Notes under the pieces: model-generated
The model's database searches: none
What the model was told of the DNA's origin: nothing
The model's input: only the letters and a program-made list of their open reading frames with translations
NCBI GenBank assembly: GCA_964454745.1
Contig: CAYVUI010000086.1
Location: 1-19,305 of the forward strand
DNA from: CAYVUI01 sp964454745
GTDB lineage: Bacteria; Planctomycetota; Phycisphaerae; Sedimentisphaerales; Anaerohalosphaeraceae
DNA: 19,305 nt
Direction of reading: 5' to 3'
Position numbers and translations under genes: made by a program
In this document: piece after piece, positions 15,601 to 19,305 of the stretch
Position numbering within the stretch: the first letter of the stretch is position 1
Layout: every line of letters starts with the position of its first letter

Positions 15601-15784
15601 ATGGTACACGGACGGTTACAATATCTAAATCAAATTCTGGAAACACTTCTTTCTTGATTGTAATTGCAAGAATTGCACCTCCAATCAATAAAATAAGCAT
15701 CATCAGATTGGGGGTCACACGGTTACGCACCATCCATGCAATTAGACCTTTGGAATCATCAGTCGCTTGAATCATATCGTTCAT
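12662..15784 (-). CDS. RND efflux permease (AcrB/HAE-like)
   Basis: A 1040-residue inner-membrane proton-driven export pump, full length for the family. It has the two-fold repeat of helices and large periplasmic loops. TM1 is at about 25-43. The TM2-TM6 block (about 346-480) carries ALGIVVDDAIVVGENVYEYR, with the Asp pair at 407-408 that forms the proton relay in AcrB. TM7 onward begins about 553, and the C-terminal block reads GIIALSGVVVNDSLILIDYANR. At the position of AcrB Lys940 (ILIVEFAKD) an Asn appears (LILIDYANR) in a by-eye alignment, so the relay differs in detail. The ATG start overlaps the adaptor's TGA by 4 bp (ATGA), implying coupled translation. It is last of the four-gene efflux operon. 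Substrate unknown: the charged helix of CusA-type metal pumps was not seen, and drug-, bile- or solvent-like compounds are possible. Confidence 0.94.
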   Translation of the reverse strand: MNDMIQATDDSKGLIAWMVRNRVTPNLMMLILLIGGAILAITIKKEVFPEFDLDIVTVRVPYPGSSPEEVEQGIVLAVEEAIRGLEGIKEVTATASEGSGTVVAELLEDADQQKVYQDIKQEIDRITTFPEDAEEPEVSLAIRRREVLQIELYGDVSEWVLRDLAEQVRDSLLQSAGITQVELDGARDYEVQVLIDQNTLRTYGLTLQSVAQKIRTTSVEIPGGYIETEGGDVLLRVKDRRDWANEFARIPVVTSSDGSILYLEDIAEVKDDFADTDRAAFFNGFRAIGIEVFRVGKQTPTGVSSAVHQAMSQIETQLPPGVDWTINRDRSDIYRQRLTLLLKNAGYGLILVLLLLGLFLEFKLAIWVTMGIPISFLGAFLFLPSMDVTINMISMFAFIIALGIVVDDAIVVGENVYEYRNRGIGFIKAAILGARDVAVPVTFSIITNIIAFLPLCFIPGFIGKIWKVIPLVVITVFTISWVESLLILPVHLAHAHRRSKNRLSTFMHDCQQSFSQKFERFIEVVFGPFLDRCIKYRSLTVAIGIAFFIVILSFVMSGRIGMILMPRVESDYTIVTATLPFGSSMSKVEKINNYLLEKANKVVSENGGLKLSKGVYTRIDENTAQVRIYLTDPEIRPISTTKLTGLWRDEVGQIPGLESLRFESDRGGPGSGAALTVELSHRNIEVLDKASEKLAELLSDFSNVKDIDDGYTPGKEQLNFKIKPEGQSLGLTGSEIARQVRNSFYGAEALRQQRGRNEIRVRVKLPKKQRNSEYDIEQLLVRTPSGKDVPLMQVATVERGRSYTVIERRNGRRTVTVTANVEPIDETSQVKTTLEEDILPQLTKDYPGLSYGWEGRQADFSEGMQSLMVGFVFALLAIYAMLAIPFKSYFQPVIVMVAIPFGIIGAVIGHMLMGYSLSMLSMMGIIALSGVVVNDSLILIDYANRIRKENNLSAFEAIHQAGIRRFRPIMLTTLTTFGGLSPMIFETSRQARFMIPMAISLGFGILFSTLVTLVLVPCLYMLLEDVVKKFISLSNNTDSL

Positions 15785-17034
15785 TCCCGAGTCTCCGGCT
15801 TTTCATTGGCCTCATGATTTAAACGCAGCAACATGCCATCAACCGGTGCGGAAATATCGGTGGTTACAATACGATCACCGTCCTGAAGTCCATTCGACAG
15901 ATACACCGTATCTTTTTCGCGAAACAGCACTTCAACCGGCCGTATTTCCAGCTGATCGTTTTTGTTCATTACCCAGATATTATCACCATCATGCAGATAG
16001 TCCCGTCTGACAGAAAAGACATCCTCAATTGTTTTCCCTTCAATCTCGATGCGTACATATGAACCAACTAAGATTGGTGGAAACTTAGATGAATCGCTAC
16101 TCAGAGACAGCGGATCTTTTACTGACACTAACACCTGTGCCAAACGCCCCTGTTCCTCAAGTTGCCCAAGCAAACGAAGTAAACGCCCTTCTCGCCAGAT
16201 ATCCGATCCCCATGCCGCACCATCAAAAATTTTTACAGAAGAACCTTGCTGACCATCACCATCCGGGATGTTAATCCAATGCAACTGATCAACGTTCACC
16301 TTGGCCTGAACCCAATACTCATCCGTGCCCATAATGGTCAATAGAGAACTGGAAGGAGTGACCTGAGCCCCAACATCCACCAACTTATCCTGAATCACAG
16401 CATTAAATGGAGCTTTAACCGTACAGCGTTCGACATCCAGTTGAGCCTTGGCTAATTGTGCCTTGGCTGATTCCAGTGCCGCACGGGTTTCTTCTAAGTG
16501 GGGTTTCCTGAGAACCAGTTCCTCGTCCTGTTGCTCAACAATATCATCCAACAGTTTATATTCCTGTTGAGCAACTAATTGATTGCCCTGCTCTAACTTT
16601 AGATTCAATTCTGCCTGAGCCAGTTCACTTTGTCGCTGTTTGACAACTGCTTCATAATCACGCGAATCAATTTTAATCAGAACCTGTCCCTGTTGAACAG
16701 CACCACCTGGAATCACCAATGGATCGACAAAAGTGACCCGACCGGACACTTCCGGAGCCAGTGTAATTTCTTGTGCCGGTATGACAGGGCCCATTGCCGA
16801 CACGACCGTTTTGTGATTGGTTTTCTCTGCGGTCTCGACTGTTATCAAACGAGCCTGTTGAGGTGGTTTCTGACGTCGAGCTTTAGGACGAGTTGCTATT
16901 TGATACTTGGCAAAAGCAATTGCCAATATCACAATCAACACTGGAACAATCCATGCAAAGATAACCCTTGATGATGGCTTTTTTAAAGACCGAAGTGAAG
17001 GGGTATTGTTTTCAGATTGATTTTCTGTATTCAT
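15781..17034 (-). CDS. Periplasmic adaptor (membrane fusion protein) of RND efflux pump
   Basis: A 417-residue HlyD/AcrA-type adaptor bridging the RND pump and the outer-membrane channel. A cytoplasmic N-tail and one membrane anchor (about 24-46, VIFAWIVPVLIVILAIAFAK) hold it in the inner membrane; there is no lipobox, unlike AcrA. Next is the biotinyl-lipoyl half-motif APEVSGRVTFVDPLVIPGGA with GQVLIKIDSRDY (about 92-130). A long coiled-coil hairpin rich in Gln/Glu/Leu (about 130-205) follows, then the second lipoyl half (CTVKAPFNAVIQDKLVDVGA) and beta-barrel and membrane-proximal domains ending with DGMLLRLN. AAGGA ahead of the ATG sits within the 3' end of the outer-membrane gene, 2 bp from its stop, so translation is probably coupled on both sides. 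Confidence 0.93.
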   Translation of the reverse strand: MNTENQSENNTPSLRSLKKPSSRVIFAWIVPVLIVILAIAFAKYQIATRPKARRQKPPQQARLITVETAEKTNHKTVVSAMGPVIPAQEITLAPEVSGRVTFVDPLVIPGGAVQQGQVLIKIDSRDYEAVVKQRQSELAQAELNLKLEQGNQLVAQQEYKLLDDIVEQQDEELVLRKPHLEETRAALESAKAQLAKAQLDVERCTVKAPFNAVIQDKLVDVGAQVTPSSSLLTIMGTDEYWVQAKVNVDQLHWINIPDGDGQQGSSVKIFDGAAWGSDIWREGRLLRLLGQLEEQGRLAQVLVSVKDPLSLSSDSSKFPPILVGSYVRIEIEGKTIEDVFSVRRDYLHDGDNIWVMNKNDQLEIRPVEVLFREKDTVYLSNGLQDGDRIVTTDISAPVDGMLLRLNHEANEKPETRE

Positions 17035-17036
17035 GA

Positions 17037-18485
17037 TTATTCCTTATTGTCAAGAAATGATGTTTCAAGCAATTCTGCATTACCAGGTGGTTGTATCGGC
17101 CAACCGCCTGCAATGGAGCGGCATAAATCGATACGGTGCTCAATTAAAACACGACGTGCAGTTAACTCATTACGTTCCAGATTTTGCATCGTAACCAACG
17201 AGGTCAGAACACGAATATAATCCAATTGTCCCTTTAAATAATTTTGGTAGGATCGCTCATACACATTCTGTGCCAAGGCCAACTGCTTTTGCAAGCTCTC
17301 GGCATACTGCCGCTGATAGTACTCTTGCTGGATGGCATCTTCTGTTTCTTTCAATGCCTCCAAAACTGTTTGACTGTAATCATTAAGCCTCTCAGAAACA
17401 ACGGCTCTCGTTCGCTTGACTTCAGCTTTCCGCAAGCCAGCATCAAATAAAGGTCCGCTGAGATTGGCAGCTAGATTTCCAAGCCAATCATCAAAGAGAT
17501 CGTGAACTTTTGCAGCTGATGTTTCAGCTCCGGCGGACAAACTGATCGTCGGATACTGGTCGGCAATGGCCGAAGCCATACGCTGGTCAGCAGCCTGAAC
17601 CGCAAGATATGCAGTCAGTACATCCGGACGCCGTTGGATGACGACGGCAGGGATGTCAATTTTTGGCAATTGCTTCAATGTTATCAAATCGATGGACTCA
17701 GACTCCCACCATACCGAAGGCGTCCTGCCCATCAAAATCGAAAGCTGATGTTGAAGCAACGCAATATCTTCCTGTGCCTGAATTAGTTGTCCTCGCCCGG
17801 ATTGTACCAATTGCTCTTGACTAAATACATCAGCAGCGCCGACCTTCGCTTTTCGAAACTGAAGCTTAATCACTTCAAGAATTTTTTCATTCGTCTGTAT
17901 TTGCTGACTGATAATTTCCTGTTGCCGTTTTGCCTCAGCCAATTGGTACCACGTTTTAGCAATAGCCGATGTCAATGTCATCGCGGCAGCACTTACATTC
18001 TCCCTGGCGGCCTGTGTATCCAATACTGCTGCCTGTCGAGCCGATCCAATGCGATTCCACAAATCAATCTCATAAGCAGCACCTAAACCGACATAATAAT
18101 CCGATGCATAAGTCACATCGTCAGATACACGCCGTCGAATCCGCTCTGCACCGGCCCCATAAGTCACTGAAGGGAATAAACTCGCTCCCGTCTGAACCGC
18201 AATTTGTTCGGCTTGTGTAAGACGATCCCAAGCGGAACGAATAGAAAAATTGTTAGCCAGAGCTTCATCAATAGCTAGATTGAGTTGATCATCACCAAGT
18301 GAGTTCCACCATTGTTGCGGCAACGGCTCAGATCCTTTTGCAGAAAAATCCTGTGGCAATTCAAATGATAGTGTAACAGGGCGAGGCCCAAGAGTGCTGC
18401 AACTGCTTAGGACAAGCAATAAAATAATGGTCGCGATTACTATAACTCGATAAAACCATTTTGATTGTAGTACCAATTCTATCAC
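17037..18485 (-). CDS. Outer-membrane efflux lipoprotein (NodT/OprM-type TolC-like channel)
   Basis: A 482-residue outer-membrane factor. GTG start; the signal is a hydrophobic helix (about 13-26) followed by LSSC, giving a lipidated Cys29. The body is the TolC two-repeat pattern: WWNSLGDDQLNLAIDEALANN (first helical repeat), RLTQAEQIAVQTGASLFPSV, GLGAAYEIDLWNRIGSARQA and LAEAKRQQEIISQQI. The second half has RRPDVLTAYLAVQAADQRMA, SLSAGAE, LSGPLFDAGLRKAEVKR and YLKGQLDYIRVLTSLVTMQ. All are typical of NodT-family channels. The GTG overlaps the TetR-family TGA by 4 bp (GTGA), with AGGAG about 5 nt before it lying inside the regulator's coding end. It would complete the tripartite pump with the next two genes. 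Confidence 0.93.
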   Translation of the reverse strand: MIELVLQSKWFYRVIVIATIILLLVLSSCSTLGPRPVTLSFELPQDFSAKGSEPLPQQWWNSLGDDQLNLAIDEALANNFSIRSAWDRLTQAEQIAVQTGASLFPSVTYGAGAERIRRRVSDDVTYASDYYVGLGAAYEIDLWNRIGSARQAAVLDTQAARENVSAAAMTLTSAIAKTWYQLAEAKRQQEIISQQIQTNEKILEVIKLQFRKAKVGAADVFSQEQLVQSGRGQLIQAQEDIALLQHQLSILMGRTPSVWWESESIDLITLKQLPKIDIPAVVIQRRPDVLTAYLAVQAADQRMASAIADQYPTISLSAGAETSAAKVHDLFDDWLGNLAANLSGPLFDAGLRKAEVKRTRAVVSERLNDYSQTVLEALKETEDAIQQEYYQRQYAESLQKQLALAQNVYERSYQNYLKGQLDYIRVLTSLVTMQNLERNELTARRVLIEHRIDLCRSIAGGWPIQPPGNAELLETSFLDNKE

Positions 18486-19135
18486 GATAACTCCTGCAAG
18501 GCCATTTGTTTCTTTACAGCAGCGATGCCGGCTAATGAAAAAACTGTAATGTGTTCCGCCAGTGCATCAATTAATTTGTTTCTTTCAAATTTACGTAATG
18601 GCGGAGGCAATTTCCCACGGCGGAAACCAAAACCCATACAGTGGTGAATCACACTCGTTGCACAAAAAACAAGATCTCGCTCTTCGGCCTGTTCACCCAA
18701 CAATTCCCGTAATATTGAAATCATCCTTTTTCGAAGCGGTTCGATCGCGTCCTGCTTGATGTGTTCAATGGTTTCTGTCGGATTGGCCAGTTCCATTAGT
18801 AATATCTGTCCAGCATATCCCAACTCGCCGGAATCAAGCATTCGGTGAAGTAACGATTGGATTAATGCTTGCAACCGTCTTTCAGGAGTTGCGTCCTCTT
18901 CCAATTGCATATCGGGCGGATACTTTTCAATAGCCTCATGGAAAGCTTTCTTCCAAACCTCCGCATATAACTCATCTTTAGAGCCATAATAATAATTGAC
19001 CGAAGCCATATTCGAATGAGCATCTTCGCAGATATCTGCAATCGTGGTATCCCGAAAACCCTTTTCGGCGAATACTTTGGTGGCAGACTCTAAAAGCAGT
19101 ACTTTCCGTTCCTGGCCGTCTCTCCGTTTTACCAT
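18482..19135 (-). CDS. TetR/AcrR-family repressor of the efflux operon
   Basis: A 217-residue regulator. The N-terminal HTH (about 14-60) reads LESATKVFAEKGFRDTTIAD, then ASVNYYYGSKDELYAEVW, the standard TetR pattern. The C-terminal ligand domain (about 70-205), with ALIQSLLHRMLDSGE, ANPTETIEHIKQDAIEPLRKRM and VFCATSVIHHCMGFGFRR, resembles the CecR/YbiH (DUF1956) subgroup. It is first in the efflux operon and overlaps the outer-membrane gene by 4 bp. AAGGA lies 9 nt before the ATG. The promoter in front contains a perfect palindrome, so autorepression of the whole operon, relieved by a pump substrate, is the likely circuit (inference from position and family). Confidence 0.92.
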   Translation of the reverse strand: MVKRRDGQERKVLLLESATKVFAEKGFRDTTIADICEDAHSNMASVNYYYGSKDELYAEVWKKAFHEAIEKYPPDMQLEEDATPERRLQALIQSLLHRMLDSGELGYAGQILLMELANPTETIEHIKQDAIEPLRKRMISILRELLGEQAEERDLVFCATSVIHHCMGFGFRRGKLPPPLRKFERNKLIDALAEHITVFSLAGIAAVKKQMALQELS

Positions 19136-19187
19136 TTTAATTATTCCTTTTTTGGCACACGAGTTAAATCTTCATTTAGAATAAAAA

Positions 19188-19215
19188 TTTAACTTAGTTA
19201 ATGCACTTTTTCAAG
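19188..19215 (-). promoter_or_regulatory. Predicted promoter of the efflux operon
   Basis: Read on the minus strand, TTGAAA (19215-19210) and TTAAAT (19193-19188) are separated by 16 bp, and the -10 end lies 52 bp before the TetR ATG. Matches to consensus are 4/6 each. The overlap with the palindrome described separately supports it. Confidence 0.5.
19190..19202. promoter_or_regulatory. 13-bp palindromic operator (TTAACT-T-AGTTAA)
   Basis: Perfect inverted repeat with 6-bp arms and a single central base, covering part of the -10 and the spacer of the predicted efflux promoter. A half-site-like AGTTAAAT occurs nearer the gene (19163-19170). The position is ideal for steric repression by the TetR-family protein encoded next. 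Confidence 0.55.
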
Positions 19216-19222
19216 AAAAAGA
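19207..19222. promoter_or_regulatory. Second inverted repeat at the -35 (CTTTTTC-AA-GAAAAAG)
   Basis: Perfect 7-bp arms with a 2-bp centre, overlapping the predicted -35 of the efflux promoter and 4 bp from the 13-bp palindrome. It could be a second regulator site; being simple A/T-tract sequence, it may be chance. Confidence 0.35.
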
Positions 19223-19305
19223 TACATGTGGTACATATATTTAAGTGAAGATAGTTGTACTGTGTAATTTTTAAAGTTTTATAAGTCATTTATACGACTA
19301 ACTTT

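Noticed and set aside
12662..18485. Heavy-metal (CusABC-type) assignment of the efflux operon
   Set aside because: The adaptor lacks a Met/His-rich N-terminal region and I saw no Met-pair relay in the permease; a general HAE-like pump is the safer call.
1..19305. CRISPR array, tRNA, rRNA, insertion sequence or phage elements
   Set aside because: I saw no evenly spaced palindromic repeats, cloverleaf-like sequence, rRNA segments, transposase motifs or terminal inverted repeats; the repeats found are within coding modules or promoter regions.

Overview
The window looks like a metagenome-derived scaffold (it contains a run of ten N) from a Gram-negative bacterium of the Planctomycetota, most likely a Phycisphaerae/Sedimentisphaerales-type polysaccharide degrader. 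This rests on one combination of genes. It has a pseudopilin whose N-terminus reads FTLIELLVVISIIALLMSIL, a surface protein with a PEP-CTERM tail, and secreted proteins ending in dockerin-like calcium loops. It also has a Tat-exported sulfatase of the iduronate-2-sulfatase type and a UroD-like protein beside a sodium/solute symporter. No rRNA, tRNA or phylogenetic marker is present, so the assignment is an inference.

Layout, plus strand, 1-11871. A 5'-truncated sodium:solute symporter, a small unrecognised protein and a UroD-family protein overlap one another (1-2853). After a 149-bp gap with repeated AATYGGCAA motifs comes a likely operon (3003-9331). It encodes a secreted protein with three jelly-roll-like modules and two dockerin-like segments, a pseudopilin, a cytoplasmic GH130-type mannoside phosphorylase, and a large secreted protein. 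That large protein has a TIM-barrel-like putative glycosidase domain, a helical region, the same jelly-roll module and a C-terminal dockerin. A separate PEP-CTERM protein (9472-10135) carries a fourth related module and is interrupted by the N gap; a strong terminator follows. Next are a sulfatase pseudogene that has lost its middle, and an intact AraC-family regulator.

Minus strand, 11976-19135. A frameshifted, start-less remnant of an unrecognised protein lies immediately behind the last gene of a complete four-gene efflux operon, transcribed from right to left: TetR repressor, outer-membrane lipoprotein factor, periplasmic adaptor, RND permease. Junctions of 4-bp overlap, 2-bp gap and 4-bp overlap imply translational coupling. 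A perfect 13-bp palindrome lies over the predicted -10 region in front of the TetR gene and is the likely autoregulatory operator.

How the genes may work together (inference): secreted module-bearing proteins bind and cut a mannose-containing, possibly sulfated, polysaccharide. Products enter through the symporter and are phosphorolysed by GH130, and the AraC-type regulator may control the locus. The observations most worth checking are the family of near-identical modules with different anchoring tails, the recent internal duplication, the shared upstream motif, the unassigned putative catalytic domain and the two decayed genes.
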